Origin: Bacteroidota bacterium
GTDB taxonomy: Bacteria; Bacteroidota; Bacteroidia; Cytophagales; Cyclobacteriaceae
DNA length: 64,000 nucleotides
Assembly (NCBI GenBank): GCA_016191555.1
Contig: JACPVX010000014.1
Coordinates: forward strand, 121,738 to 185,737
Direction of reading: 5' to 3'
The stretch's first letter is position 1. Each line of letters begins with the position of its first letter. Positions 8,368 through 17,338 of this stretch are shown here, piece by piece. The position numbers and the translations under genes were made by a program. Under the pieces are notes generated by a model. That model worked only from the letters and a program-made list of their open reading frames with translations. It was not told the origin of the DNA and did not search any database.

Positions 8368-10125
8368 TTAGGAGCTGTATGGAATGCGCACTACAAATGT
8401 TGATCCCTGATTAGGAACACTGACAAAATTGATATCACCCTGCGTGCGCTCTACGGCTCTCTTTAATATATAAAGGCCCAAACCTGAGCCATGATTTTTT
8501 TCGGTGGCCCGATAAAACATGTTAAAAATGTTGCTTTGATGCTCGGGTGGAATACCTTGCCCATTATCCTCTACCCGCATAATGACGTGGCCGTCATCTT
8601 TAAAGACCGAGATTTTGATTAGCGACTCCACGTTCGTTCGAGAGTACTTAATGGCATTTTCGATCAGATTCTGCAAAATGGTATTGATGATGGCCCACTC
8701 TGCCAAAAAATCATAGACGCTAATCGATTTTTCAAACTTCACGCGCGAAAAATTTGTCAGATAACGACATGAGTCGATACATTCGTTCACCAATTTCTCG
8801 AAATTGATATTGGTCTTCAGTTTTTCCGTGTTTTTTATTTCTGTTAGATTGATCAGACCAATAACAATGTCATTCATTCGCACAGCTTGTGAATGATACA
8901 TATCGAATATGTTCAGTGACTTCTGATCTTTGATGTCGAGCTTAACTACATTATACAAACCAAGTAGAGAAGAAATAGGGCCTTTCAAATCGTGCGATAC
9001 ACGATAAAAGAAAGAATCCAACTCTGCATTTTTCTTCTCAACAATTTCGCTTTTCTCTTTTTGAGCTTTGGCCTCTCGCTCCAGCGATTCAATCTTAGAA
9101 AGTGCCTCGTAGCTTTTAATAATGTTGTAATTCTCGTTATTGATTACTTCTTCTTTCTGAAACAGGTATTTTTCCAGATAAGCCAATGCCAATTGCATGT
9201 TTCCCTCGCTCTTCGCCAACGTATATAAATTGAAATTAGCTTTGAAGGATACTAACTGAACTTTGTATTTCTCTCCCAGCTCTAACGCGAGATTAAAATA
9301 GTGAAGTGCCTGCGCTAAGTTACCCAATCCCTGATACGATATTCCAATCTTGTTATACGCCATTCCCAAGCCAAGCATATCTTCAGCTGCCGAAAGTATT
9401 TCGGCCACATGCTCCAGATCGGTGAGCGCTTCTTCAAACCGAAGTTGTTTAATAAAAAGTTTAGCGCGGCCATACAGCGCAAAAGCCAAACCACGCGTAT
9501 CGCCACTTTGTGTTTTCAATAAAATACTACGACCAATCACGTCAAAAGCCAACTGCGACTTCCCCTGCTTATTATAAATTCCTGACAGCGGATTAAGCGC
9601 ATTTGATTCCAGACTAATGTCGTTTACCTCGCGACTTGCTTCAATGGATTTTTCGTATGACTCAATGGCTTTTTCCTGATCATTGAAGTACTCATAAATA
9701 GTACCCATACTTTTCAATGTTCGAGCCTGATTATGAAAGTCGCCTAATTGACGATAGGCTGCGAGGCACTGCGATAGTTCAATAAGGCCCTGATGGTATT
9801 TATTGGTACGGTAGTATATGCCACCAATATTATAGCGGGCATCGGCAATACCCTTGATGTCTTTTTGGCTTCCAAAATACGAGAGTGCCTTGCGTGAGTA
9901 TTCTTCCGCCAATGCAAACTCACCCCGAATGAGGTGAAAAAGTCCTAAAAGATTTTCTGCTTTAGCAATGCCTGATTCAAATTTTATGTCTTTGAAAGCA
10001 TGTAGAACTTGCTGAGCGATACGGAGGCTTTGCGCCAAATCATGACCCCGAAGGTCGTATGCTTTCTTTAACTGGTCTTCCAAGTCCAGTGTCAGCGTAG
10101 GGGATTGCGCCTTAACTTCGTGCAT
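8368..10125 (-). CDS. Soluble TPR-sensor histidine kinase
   Basis: About 585 residues from the ATG at 10125; a TTG four codons upstream is less likely. The first 330 residues are TPR-like helical repeats (for example AKAENLLGLFHLIRGEFALAE, GMAYNKIGISYQGLGNLAQA), then a coiled coil, a HisKA-type H-box SHDLKGPISSLLGL with the phospho-acceptor His, and an HATPase domain with N-box NLIENAIKYS, DNGQGIPPEH and GSGLGLYILKRA. There is no signal peptide or membrane helix, so it senses a cytoplasmic signal or partner through the TPRs. No response regulator is adjacent. It is the last gene of a probable fabG-dinB-kinase operon. Confidence 0.9.
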   Translation of the reverse strand: MHEVKAQSPTLTLDLEDQLKKAYDLRGHDLAQSLRIAQQVLHAFKDIKFESGIAKAENLLGLFHLIRGEFALAEEYSRKALSYFGSQKDIKGIADARYNIGGIYYRTNKYHQGLIELSQCLAAYRQLGDFHNQARTLKSMGTIYEYFNDQEKAIESYEKSIEASREVNDISLESNALNPLSGIYNKQGKSQLAFDVIGRSILLKTQSGDTRGLAFALYGRAKLFIKQLRFEEALTDLEHVAEILSAAEDMLGLGMAYNKIGISYQGLGNLAQALHYFNLALELGEKYKVQLVSFKANFNLYTLAKSEGNMQLALAYLEKYLFQKEEVINNENYNIIKSYEALSKIESLEREAKAQKEKSEIVEKKNAELDSFFYRVSHDLKGPISSLLGLYNVVKLDIKDQKSLNIFDMYHSQAVRMNDIVIGLINLTEIKNTEKLKTNINFEKLVNECIDSCRYLTNFSRVKFEKSISVYDFLAEWAIINTILQNLIENAIKYSRTNVESLIKISVFKDDGHVIMRVEDNGQGIPPEHQSNIFNMFYRATEKNHGSGLGLYILKRAVERTQGDINFVSVPNQGSTFVVRIPYSS

Positions 10126-10158
10126 AGTGTGCTCCAAAGTTAAAGAAAGTGGGTCAGA

Positions 10159-10623
10159 TTATTTCGTGTTTAGTTCAATTACCTTTTTAAGCAAGGCAAT
10201 TTGGCCGAGATGGTAAACATCATGTTGAATGATTCCGTGAAGCAATGTATAGAAGGTATAACGGAACTGGTTACTGGGAACCAACTCATTCAAACGCTCT
10301 TCCGGAAATAGTTTTGCAGCCTTCACCAACTCTTCTTGGCTCTGGTGCAAACGCTTGATGGTATCTTCCCAACTGGGTGAAACCGGGAAATTCGCAGTAT
10401 CATTTACTTGAAATTCGGCATCACCCTGCAACCGCTTGGTGGTAAATGTTCGCCAGCTAATCATGTGCTCCACCAACTCTGCGATGGTATGCGTATCGCC
10501 TGAACGTTGATTGACCATCAGCGGATTGACTGTTTTTAGAATCTCCATGATCGAAGATCCATACCACGGCTGCTGATCAAAAGTTTTTTCCAGCAGCCGG
10601 GTAATACGATCCATTTCTGTCAT
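10159..10623 (-). CDS. DinB-family (four-helix bundle) protein
   Basis: A 154-residue all-helical protein of the DinB/YfiT superfamily. The three conserved metal-ligand His positions can be placed: ELVEHMISWR in helix 2, and HGIIQHDVYHLGQIALL with the HxxxH pair near the end. Family members are metal-dependent thiol transferases or damage-induced proteins; the substrate here is unknown. It sits six bases after fabG and 33 bases before the TPR kinase start, so probably in one transcript with both. Length is normal for the family. No SOS box was noticed nearby. Confidence 0.85.
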   Translation of the reverse strand: MTEMDRITRLLEKTFDQQPWYGSSIMEILKTVNPLMVNQRSGDTHTIAELVEHMISWRTFTTKRLQGDAEFQVNDTANFPVSPSWEDTIKRLHQSQEELVKAAKLFPEERLNELVPSNQFRYTFYTLLHGIIQHDVYHLGQIALLKKVIELNTK

Positions 10624-10629
10624 CGCATT

Positions 10630-11376
10630 CTAGGTTAACATTCCTCCATCTACCTGAATCACCTGACCGGTAATGTACGTGGACATATCGGAAGCTAAGA
10701 AGATACAAGCATCGGCCACATCTTCGGGTTTGCCTCCGCGTTTCAGCGGAATAGCATCGCGCCAGCTCTGCACCGTTTTCTCATCGAGCTTGCCAGTCAT
10801 CTCGGTTTCGATAAAGCCGGGAGCAATGGCATTAGAACGGATTCCTCTGGATCCTAATTCTAAAGCAATCGCTTTCGTAAATCCAATGATACCAGCCTTT
10901 GATGCTGCGTAATTTGACTGACCCGCATTGCCTTTTAAACCAACCACCGAAGTCATGTTAATGATCGATCCGGACTTTTGCTTCATCATCGGTTTGCAAG
11001 CCGCCTTCACGGTGTTGAAACATGATTTAAGATTTACCTGCATGATCTTATCCCACGCCTCTTCGGTCATGCGCAGCAATAAGTTATCCATAGTAATGCC
11101 AGCGTTGTTTACCAAAATATCCAGTGAGCCAAATTCGGCAACTACATCATTGATCAATTTATCGGCTTGTGCAAAATCAGAAGCATCAGAACGATATCCT
11201 TTGGCTTTGATCCCTTTGGCAGCGAGCTCTGCTTCGAGTGCCTGACCTTGCTCTATGCTGGAAAGATAGGTGAATGCCACGTTGGCACCTTGTTCGGCAA
11301 ATTTAAGCGCAATCGAGCGGCCAATACCTTTGGATGCTCCGGTGACAAGGGCGGTTTTACTTTGAAGTAGTTTCAT
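10630..11376 (-). CDS. fabG: 3-oxoacyl-[acyl-carrier-protein] reductase
   Basis: A 248-residue short-chain dehydrogenase. It has the NADPH motif TGASKGIGRS, NNAG at about residue 90, the catalytic Ser in INMTSVVG and the YAASK Tyr/Lys pair, then PGFIETEMT, the FabG hallmark. It reduces beta-ketoacyl-ACP in the second step of fatty acid elongation. Length and the last residues (GQVIQVDGGM) match true FabG well, although SDR paralogues with other substrates are common. Other fab genes are not in the window. It heads a minus-strand operon and is divergent from lpd across a 259-bp gap. Confidence 0.92.
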   Translation of the reverse strand: MKLLQSKTALVTGASKGIGRSIALKFAEQGANVAFTYLSSIEQGQALEAELAAKGIKAKGYRSDASDFAQADKLINDVVAEFGSLDILVNNAGITMDNLLLRMTEEAWDKIMQVNLKSCFNTVKAACKPMMKQKSGSIINMTSVVGLKGNAGQSNYAASKAGIIGFTKAIALELGSRGIRSNAIAPGFIETEMTGKLDEKTVQSWRDAIPLKRGGKPEDVADACIFLASDMSTYITGQVIQVDGGMLT

Positions 11377-11572
11377 TTTTTTGATCGGTATGTTTAAAAA
11401 TAAAATTTACAAAATAGTGTGTTCGGCAAGTAGCTTTCTTTTCGTCAGCCAATGATTATACCAATTGGTAGCCATGCAGCCAGCATTTCTGCGGCCAATA
11501 ATGCCCGTAACCAAATCATTTTCCTTCAAAACTTTCCGGTTACATTGACCCAATCGCCATGCGAAACTAATC

Positions 11573-11604
11573 TTTTTTCCGCATCAGATTTTGGGTTAAT
11601 TTTG
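11573..11604 (+). promoter_or_regulatory. Promoter candidate of lpd
   Basis: TTTT, then 20 bases, then TAATTTTG, ending about 32 bases before the lpd ATG. The rest of the 11377-11635 gap holds no other gene or structure that I can support. Confidence 0.5.
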
Positions 11605-11635
11605 ACCTTTCTGAAATACTTAAATAAATATTTAT

Positions 11636-13027
11636 ATGGCGAGTTATGATGTGATTGTAATCGGCTCCGGTCCTGGCGGATATGTAGCTGCAATTCGGGC
11701 TTCTCAATTGGGTATGAAAGTGGGAGTGGTAGAAAAAGCGGAGCTGGGTGGAATCTGTTTAAACTGGGGATGTATCCCAACGAAGGCTTTGTTGAAAAGC
11801 GCCAATGTGTTCGAATACATTCAACATGCTAAAGACTACGGTATCGATGTAAAAGAAGCCTCGCCTGATATGGCCGCTATGGTGAAGCGTAGCCGCGATG
11901 TAGCTGCGGGCATGAGCAAAGGCGTACAGTTTCTTTTCAAGAAAAATAAGATCGAGCAAATTGCCGGTCATGGTAAGTTAAAAAAAGGCGGCAAGGTAGA
12001 AGTAACCGATGCTGCCGGTAAGAAAACCGATTACGATGCCAAGCACATCATTCTAGCCACCGGTGGAAGATCACGCGAATTGCCCAACTTAAAATTGGAT
12101 GGCAAAAAGATCATCGGGTACCGCGAAGCGATGGTTTTGCCGGAGCGTCCGCAAAAAATGTTGGTAGTAGGATCAGGTGCGATTGGAGTTGAGTTTGCTT
12201 ATTTCTATAATACTATTGGAACCGAGGTGACGATCGTAGAATTTTTGCCACGCATTGTGCCGGTAGAAGACGAAGAAGTTTCTAAGCAATTAGAAAAATC
12301 GTTTAAGAAAGCCGGCATCACTATTCACACCAATTCTGAAGTGACCAAAGTTGACACCAGCGGCAAAGGCTGTGTGGCTACCGTAAAAACTCCTAACGGT
12401 GAAATCAAAATTGAAACCGACATTGTATTGTCTGCGGTGGGCGTTACTACCAACCTTGAAAATTTAGGTTTGGAAGAAGTGGGCGTTAAAAACGAAAAAG
12501 GAAAAGTGTTGGTAGATGCGTACTACAAAACCAACGTGCCGGGGGTTTATGCGATTGGCGATATCACCAGCGGCCCTGCATTGGCGCACGTAGCTTCAGC
12601 GGAAGGTATTATTTGTGTTGAGAAGATTGCCGGTCAAAATCCGGAGCCATTGAATTATGGCAACATCCCAGGTTGTACGTATTGCTCGCCTGAAATTGCA
12701 TCTGTAGGATACACCGAAGAGGCGGCTAAGAAAGCGGGGTATCAAATTAAAGTAGGCAAGTTTCCATTTACTGCTTCAGGCAAAGCAAAAGCGGCTGGGG
12801 CATCAGATGGATTTGTGAAGGTGATTTTTGATGCCAAGTATGGCGAATGGTTAGGCGCTCACATGATTGGTGCGAATGTGACGGAGATGATTGCCGAAGT
12901 TGTGTCTGCTCGCAAGTTGGAAACTACCGGTCACGATGTTATTAAAACCGTGCATCCACACCCTACCATGAGCGAAGCCATTATGGAAGCGGCTGCGGCT
13001 GCATATGGTGAAGTGATACACTTATAA
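11636..13027 (+). CDS. lpdA: Dihydrolipoyl dehydrogenase (E3)
   Basis: A 463-residue FAD flavoprotein disulphide reductase that re-oxidises the lipoyl groups of 2-oxoacid dehydrogenase or glycine cleavage complexes. It has the FAD motif VIGSGPGGYVAAI, the redox disulphide GGICLNWGCIPTKALL, the NAD motif VVGSGAIGVEFAYF, the second FAD motif VYAIGDITSGP, and the C-terminal His-Glu pair in HPHPTMSEA from the partner subunit. All key residues are present and the length is usual. It stands alone with its own promoter and a strong terminator; E1 and E2 genes are not in the window, so it probably serves several complexes. Confidence 0.96.
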   Translation: MASYDVIVIGSGPGGYVAAIRASQLGMKVGVVEKAELGGICLNWGCIPTKALLKSANVFEYIQHAKDYGIDVKEASPDMAAMVKRSRDVAAGMSKGVQFLFKKNKIEQIAGHGKLKKGGKVEVTDAAGKKTDYDAKHIILATGGRSRELPNLKLDGKKIIGYREAMVLPERPQKMLVVGSGAIGVEFAYFYNTIGTEVTIVEFLPRIVPVEDEEVSKQLEKSFKKAGITIHTNSEVTKVDTSGKGCVATVKTPNGEIKIETDIVLSAVGVTTNLENLGLEEVGVKNEKGKVLVDAYYKTNVPGVYAIGDITSGPALAHVASAEGIICVEKIAGQNPEPLNYGNIPGCTYCSPEIASVGYTEEAAKKAGYQIKVGKFPFTASGKAKAAGASDGFVKVIFDAKYGEWLGAHMIGANVTEMIAEVVSARKLETTGHDVIKTVHPHPTMSEAIMEAAAAAYGEVIHL

Positions 13028-13047
13028 TTCCTCGATTTTAAGATTTG

Positions 13048-13080
13048 CAAAAGGCCTTCTATATTGGAAGGCCTTTTCTT
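13048..13080 (+). terminator. Intrinsic terminator of lpd
   Basis: AAAAGGCCTTC and GGAAGGCCTTTT form a strong hairpin around a short loop, with T-rich sequence after it. It starts about 20 bases after the lpd stop. Confidence 0.85.
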
Positions 13081-13227
13081 TTGACCCCACCGTTCGTAAA
13101 AAAATAAACTTAGCGTGTTCTTGGGTGTTATATTTAATGTTAGAATAACCTGCTTCCTATCAGCCAAAAAATTACCATACCGGAATCCGAGCTTATTAGC
13201 CGACTTAAAAAGAAAGATCGTCTGGCG

Positions 13228-13710
13228 TTGGATTATCTATACGATCATTATTCAGGGGCAATCTATGGAGCGGTTCTCCGAATCCTTCGCACAGAAGAAA
13301 TAGCCGAAGAGGTGTTGCAGGATGTTTTTCTGAAGGTTTGGGATAAAATCGAGCAATATGATGCCTCTAAGGGTAGACTTTTTACCTGGATGATTCAGAT
13401 AGCCCGAAACTTGGCTATCGACAAAAGTCGATCCAAAGAAACATCGAAGTCCAAGAAAACCGATGACATAGATTTTCTCGTAGGTAGGATTGATCGGCAA
13501 GAAAACATGGAAATGGAAGTAGATGCTATTGGCTTAAAAGAGGTTTTACAGAAACTTTCTGTGGAACAACAATTTATTGTCAGTCATTTGTATTTGAAAG
13601 GATACACGCAATCAGAGGTGGCCGAAGAATTTAATATTCCGCTGGGCACCGTAAAAACACGCTTGCGATTAGCCATGAACGAATTACGATCATTACTAGC
13701 CATCGAGTGA
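13228..13710 (+). CDS. ECF/SigK-like RNA polymerase sigma factor
   Basis: A sigma-70-family protein with region 2 (DVFLKVWDKIEQYDASKG, TWMIQIARNLAIDKSR) and region 4 (LYLKGYTQSEVAEEFNIP, GTVKTRLRLAMNEL). The listed start is a TTG. The open frame continues upstream to a TAG at 13141, and homologues normally have 10-20 more residues; here those would read PESELISRLKKKDRLAL, but no ATG, GTG or TTG lies there. Translation may start at a rare codon such as ATT at 13171. The next gene encodes a membrane anti-sigma factor whose GTG start overlaps this stop, so the pair is probably translationally coupled. Target promoters are not known. Confidence 0.88.
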   Translation: MDYLYDHYSGAIYGAVLRILRTEEIAEEVLQDVFLKVWDKIEQYDASKGRLFTWMIQIARNLAIDKSRSKETSKSKKTDDIDFLVGRIDRQENMEMEVDAIGLKEVLQKLSVEQQFIVSHLYLKGYTQSEVAEEFNIPLGTVKTRLRLAMNELRSLLAIE

Positions 13711-14501
13711 ACATCAAAGAATACATATCGTCCGGAATTTTAGAGGCTTACGTCTTTGGCGATCTTTCATTGGAAGAGATGCGCGATTTGGAAGCTAAAC
13801 TGAAAGTATATCCTGAGCTGAAAGAAGAGCTGGCGAAGATTGAAGCTGTCTCAGAACAGTTGCTCTTGAAAGCGAGCATTACACCACGGACATCTGTAAA
13901 AACCTCTTTGTTTGAAAAAATAGAATCAGAAAAAGAAGTTCCCGTAATACCGCTCCGTCAGGAATCTATGACGTGGCGCTATGCGGCCGCGGCCTCGATA
14001 GTATTTGGTCTGTTCAGTTCCTTTCTGGCATACACGTATTGGAGCCGCTGGCAGGAAAGTCAATCGAACCTCACTCAGTTGCTCGCACAAAATCAACGCA
14101 TCGCACAAGATTACTCTACGGTGCAAAATCGTTTAGAGGAAATTGAAACGGAAGTAAGAATCACAACCAACCCTGACTTTGAGCGGGTGGTGATGAAGGG
14201 TACGCCTAATGCTCCTCAATCAATCGCTTCGGTGTATTGGAACGCACGCACGAAAGAAGTGTATCTAAGCATTCAAAACATGAAAGCGCTTTCCAAAGAA
14301 AATCAATATCAACTGTGGGCCATAATTGATGGGAAGCCCGTTGATTGCGGTGTTTTTGATTCTACCCTTGCAGGGTTGCTAAAAATGAAGGATGCCGCTC
14401 TATTTCCCACCACTTTTGCCGTCACCATCGAACCGCGCGGTGGAAAATCTTCGCCTAGCCTGGAAACCATGCAAGTGGCTGGGAATGTGGCTAAAGTTTA
14501 A
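13707..14501 (+). CDS. RskA-like membrane anti-sigma factor
   Basis: 264 residues, starting with a GTG that overlaps the sigma-factor stop (GTGA). The N-terminal 80 residues form a small helical anti-sigma domain (FGDLSLEEMRDLEAKLK), one membrane helix lies at about 90-112 (YAAAASIVFGLFSSFLAYTYW), a short coiled coil follows, and the C-terminal domain (VYLSIQNMKAL, YQLWAIIDGKPVDCGVF, FAVTIEPRGG) is the extracytoplasmic RskA/anti-sigma-K domain. No zinc-binding HxxxCxxC motif is present. It should hold the sigma factor at the membrane until a periplasmic signal triggers release, probably by proteolysis. Confidence 0.88.
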   Translation: MNIKEYISSGILEAYVFGDLSLEEMRDLEAKLKVYPELKEELAKIEAVSEQLLLKASITPRTSVKTSLFEKIESEKEVPVIPLRQESMTWRYAAAASIVFGLFSSFLAYTYWSRWQESQSNLTQLLAQNQRIAQDYSTVQNRLEEIETEVRITTNPDFERVVMKGTPNAPQSIASVYWNARTKEVYLSIQNMKALSKENQYQLWAIIDGKPVDCGVFDSTLAGLLKMKDAALFPTTFAVTIEPRGGKSSPSLETMQVAGNVAKV

Positions 14502-14603
14502 AAATATTTTTTGATCTGTACGAAATCCAACTCCTATACTCGCTTCGTATGTAAAAGTGAACGCACCCGATTGGATGCGCGCAAAGTAAGCCTCAAGAGA
14601 TAT

Positions 14604-15560
14604 ATGAAGTTGGTGAAGAAACAGTTTGAAGAATTATCGCAGGAGGCGATTGGCCGAGAGTTGACCATTTCGTCAACTAAATATCATGTGATTGCTGCCT
14701 GGGTAGCGATTCTATTCAATCCGTTATTTGCTTATACGGATTACATCAATCTGAACAGTTTGTGGCAACACATCGGTGTGATTCGTCTGAGTATTTCGCT
14801 GATTACGTTGCTTACTCTTTTTTGGACCAAGAAAGAAGCAGGCGCATCTAGTCGAATTGTCATTGTCCCGCTGCTGCTGATTTCATTACAAAATGCGTAT
14901 ACATTTAGTCTGATCACAAATCATGATGTATTGGGCCACAACATCAATTACATCGCGTTGCTCATTGGCGCATCGCTGTTCCTGATAATCTCACTACGAA
15001 CACTGATTCTTATCACATTCACTTCCGCTTTAGTAACTACCTTTTCCATTATCGTCAATCCCTTACTGGATGCTCGTGTTTTTTTAGTGCAAGGAGGGTT
15101 CCTTCTCATGGCGGTGGGCATTTTCATGATCATTGCCATTCGCATGCGTTACAACCTCATGCTCAAAGAAATCAAGGCACGATTAGCTCTTCTGGCAAGT
15201 AATGAAGAAATCAAACGGCAAGCGGAGGAAGTGAAGGCAACCAACGAAAATCTTGAAATCATTGTGCGCTCACGCACGCAAGACTTGCAACGAAAAAATC
15301 AGGCTTTAGAAGAATACGCTTGGATCAATGCCCACAAACTTAGAAGTCCCGTTGCGAGTATACTCGGATTAATGAGTTTGTTAAAGCGGGAAGAAGTAAA
15401 ACCTGAGTCTAGAATTATCATGAATCACTTGCTCGCCTCAACCGAAAGATTGGATGAAGTGGTGAGCTCCATCACTTCTGCCATTGAACGAGCCGATTAT
15501 CCTTCCAATCAGAATCAACCTGAGCAGCCTACTGAAAAATACTCTGTCCACAATATCTAA
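14604..15560 (+). CDS. Membrane histidine-kinase-like protein lacking the ATPase domain
   Basis: About 318 residues from the ATG at 14604; an upstream TTG at 14511 would add 31 unlikely residues. Six hydrophobic segments span about residues 25-185, followed by a coiled coil (KATNENLEIIVRSRTQDLQR) and a HisKA-like helix pair with INAHKLRSPVASILGLMSLL, where the His is at the usual phosphorylation position. The protein then ends after about 70 residues, with no N, G1 or G2 box. It thus cannot autophosphorylate alone. It may be phosphorylated by another kinase, act as a dominant partner, or be a decayed kinase. It follows the sigma/anti-sigma pair by about 100 bases. Confidence 0.82.
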   Translation: MKLVKKQFEELSQEAIGRELTISSTKYHVIAAWVAILFNPLFAYTDYINLNSLWQHIGVIRLSISLITLLTLFWTKKEAGASSRIVIVPLLLISLQNAYTFSLITNHDVLGHNINYIALLIGASLFLIISLRTLILITFTSALVTTFSIIVNPLLDARVFLVQGGFLLMAVGIFMIIAIRMRYNLMLKEIKARLALLASNEEIKRQAEEVKATNENLEIIVRSRTQDLQRKNQALEEYAWINAHKLRSPVASILGLMSLLKREEVKPESRIIMNHLLASTERLDEVVSSITSAIERADYPSNQNQPEQPTEKYSVHNI

Positions 15561-15583
15561 TTTATCTAATCTCTATTTTCAAC

Positions 15584-16156
15584 ATGACCTCCCCAAAAGA
15601 AAACATTCTGATTGATTTGAATGTAACAGCTCCCGACTTTAATCTTATCGACATTTTTGATCGTAACATTCACTTGAAAAGCTATAAAGGCAAACGCGTT
15701 TTCATTGGCTTTTTCCGACATGCAGGTTGTCCATTCTGCAATCTGCGTGTCCACTCGTTGATGAACATTCGCGAAAAGCTATTGGCCAACAATATGGAGA
15801 TGATTTTCTTTTTTGAATCTACGCGCGAACTGCTTTTGAAAAGCATATTTCACAAAGAAGTCTCTCCGGTGCCGTTGATTGCCGACCCAACCAAGAAACA
15901 GTATTCCACTTACGGAATTGAAAATTCTTTATTGAAGTCATCCTTCAGTCACCTTACTACTTTTATTCAAACAGCTATAAAAGCGAAGATGAAACAACTG
16001 CCACTCTATCCGATGGACGGCAACGAATCCTTTTCGACTATGCCGGCTGAATTTCTGTTGGATGAAAATCTCGTCATTCGCAAAATCCACTATTCAAAAA
16101 CATTGAACGATCGGATTTCTCTTGATACGATTGTTGACTTTGCAATGAAGAAATAA
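15584..16156 (+). CDS. Peroxiredoxin-like (AhpC/TSA fold) protein
   Basis: A 190-residue thioredoxin-fold protein: APDFNLIDIFDRNIHLKSYKG at the start, strand GKRVFIGFFRHAGCPFCNLRV with a CPFC redox pair, then IADPTKKQYSTYGIE and PAEFLLDENLVIRKIHYS near the end. It belongs to the peroxiredoxin-like group with CxxC in place of the TxxC active site of 2-Cys enzymes, so it may be a thiol reductase or a peroxidase; the substrate is unknown. No signal peptide is seen, so it is cytoplasmic. It starts 23 bases after the kinase-like gene, possibly in the same transcript, which would fit a stress-related sigma operon. Confidence 0.83.
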   Translation: MTSPKENILIDLNVTAPDFNLIDIFDRNIHLKSYKGKRVFIGFFRHAGCPFCNLRVHSLMNIREKLLANNMEMIFFFESTRELLLKSIFHKEVSPVPLIADPTKKQYSTYGIENSLLKSSFSHLTTFIQTAIKAKMKQLPLYPMDGNESFSTMPAEFLLDENLVIRKIHYSKTLNDRISLDTIVDFAMKK

Positions 16157-16166
16157 AATCAGAGAT

Positions 16167-16775
16167 CTAAATTACCCCTGCACGTGTTAGCTCTTCGCGG
16201 GCTTGAGCCGCTGATTTAAAATGAATAGTCGGGAGGTTGACTGCTTCCGCTCCTATTACATTTTTGTGATTATCATCAATGAAAATTGCTTGTTGTGGAT
16301 TGACCTGATACCGATCGAAAAGTATTTGATAAAATTCCGGAAACGGCTTTCTTGTTTTTTCGATACCCGAAACAACGATGCCGTCAAACCAATGCAGGAA
16401 CTCGAAATTATCGAGTGCCCATGGAAATGTTTCGCCCGACCAGTTAGTGAGCGCATACAGGCGGTATTTTTTTGAATCTTTTATTTCTTTGAGCAAGTCA
16501 ACCGTTTCATGTATTCGCCCGCCAATCGTTTCTTGCCAGCGGCCGTACCACGCACGAATGGCTTCCTCATGTTGTGGAAACTGAGCAATCAACTCATTGG
16601 TTGCCTCCTCAAACGGACGACCCGCATCTTGAAGATCATTCCACTCGGGTGTACAAACGTTCTCGAGAAACCAAGTGATTTCCTCTTCGGTCTTAAAAAT
16701 TTTGCGGTAGAGATAGCGCGGGTTCCAATCGATTAAAACTCCACCTAAATCAAAAATGATGGTATCTACTTTCAA
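16167..16775 (-). CDS. HAD-family hydrolase (subfamily IA)
   Basis: 202 residues, start TTG. Motif I is IIFDLGGVLIDW (nucleophile Asp, with Leu in place of the usual second Asp, then GGV), motif II YALTNWSGE, motif III Lys in EKTRKPFPEFY, and motif IV IFIDDNHKN. Motif I with DLGGV, the helical cap WNPRYLYRKIF and the length resemble YihX-type sugar-phosphate phosphatases or 2-haloacid dehalogenases; the substrate cannot be told from the sequence. It is the last gene of a minus-strand group with the Uma2 protein and an esterase, nine bases after the Uma2 stop. Its end converges on the peroxiredoxin-like gene ten bases away. Confidence 0.88.
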   Translation of the reverse strand: MKVDTIIFDLGGVLIDWNPRYLYRKIFKTEEEITWFLENVCTPEWNDLQDAGRPFEEATNELIAQFPQHEEAIRAWYGRWQETIGGRIHETVDLLKEIKDSKKYRLYALTNWSGETFPWALDNFEFLHWFDGIVVSGIEKTRKPFPEFYQILFDRYQVNPQQAIFIDDNHKNVIGAEAVNLPTIHFKSAAQAREELTRAGVI

Positions 16776-16784
16776 GATGAATTA

Positions 16785-17321
16785 TTAAAAATGAAATGTG
16801 TGGTTGAAAAGTGGTGAGTGAACAGTCGATTGTGTGACGTCTATTAATTCAAATTTGCCGCTGCTCAATTTATAGAGAAGCACATCTTGTGAAGATGGAT
16901 CTACAATCCAATACTCAAGAACTCCGAATTTTTCATATAGATCCTTTTTTGTTTTGAGATCATGTTGATTGTTCCCTGGAGAAAGAACTTCAATAATCAA
17001 TTCGGGCACACCGTAATTCGGCTTGTCGTCTAAAATAACCATTGGATTCTGATAACTAACAAAATACAAATCAGGTTGAACCGCATTTACACTCTTGTCT
17101 AAGTAAAGATCAGAAGGTGATATAAAAACTTCTCCGAGCTGCTTTGCCTCTACAAAGCTGCTAATCCCTTTAAACAATTTGATCAATACTCGCTGGTGCT
17201 GGTTGCTAGGCGCTGCTGACATATAGATTTTTCCGTTAATCAATTCAGCCAACGTTCCTTCAGGGAGTATTTTATAAACCTCCATAATGGTTCGGGGTGG
17301 TACCGGAATATCAGCAATCAT
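16785..17321 (-). CDS. Uma2/DUF820 restriction-fold protein
   Basis: A 178-residue member of the Uma2 (DUF820) family. It has a PD-(D/E)xK-like core: PDLYFVSYQN, ELIIEVLSPGNNQHDLKTKK with the Glu and following Lys, and LYEKFGVLEYWIVDP, the most conserved segment of the family. The biological role of Uma2 proteins is not established; they are abundant in cyanobacteria and some Bacteroidota and have been linked to transposition-like mobility. It lies between esterase and HAD genes with short gaps, so it is probably transcribed with them, with no mobile-element ends seen. Confidence 0.9.
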   Translation of the reverse strand: MIADIPVPPRTIMEVYKILPEGTLAELINGKIYMSAAPSNQHQRVLIKLFKGISSFVEAKQLGEVFISPSDLYLDKSVNAVQPDLYFVSYQNPMVILDDKPNYGVPELIIEVLSPGNNQHDLKTKKDLYEKFGVLEYWIVDPSSQDVLLYKLSSGKFELIDVTQSTVHSPLFNHTFHF

Positions 17322-17338
17322 GCAACGAATTTACTAAA

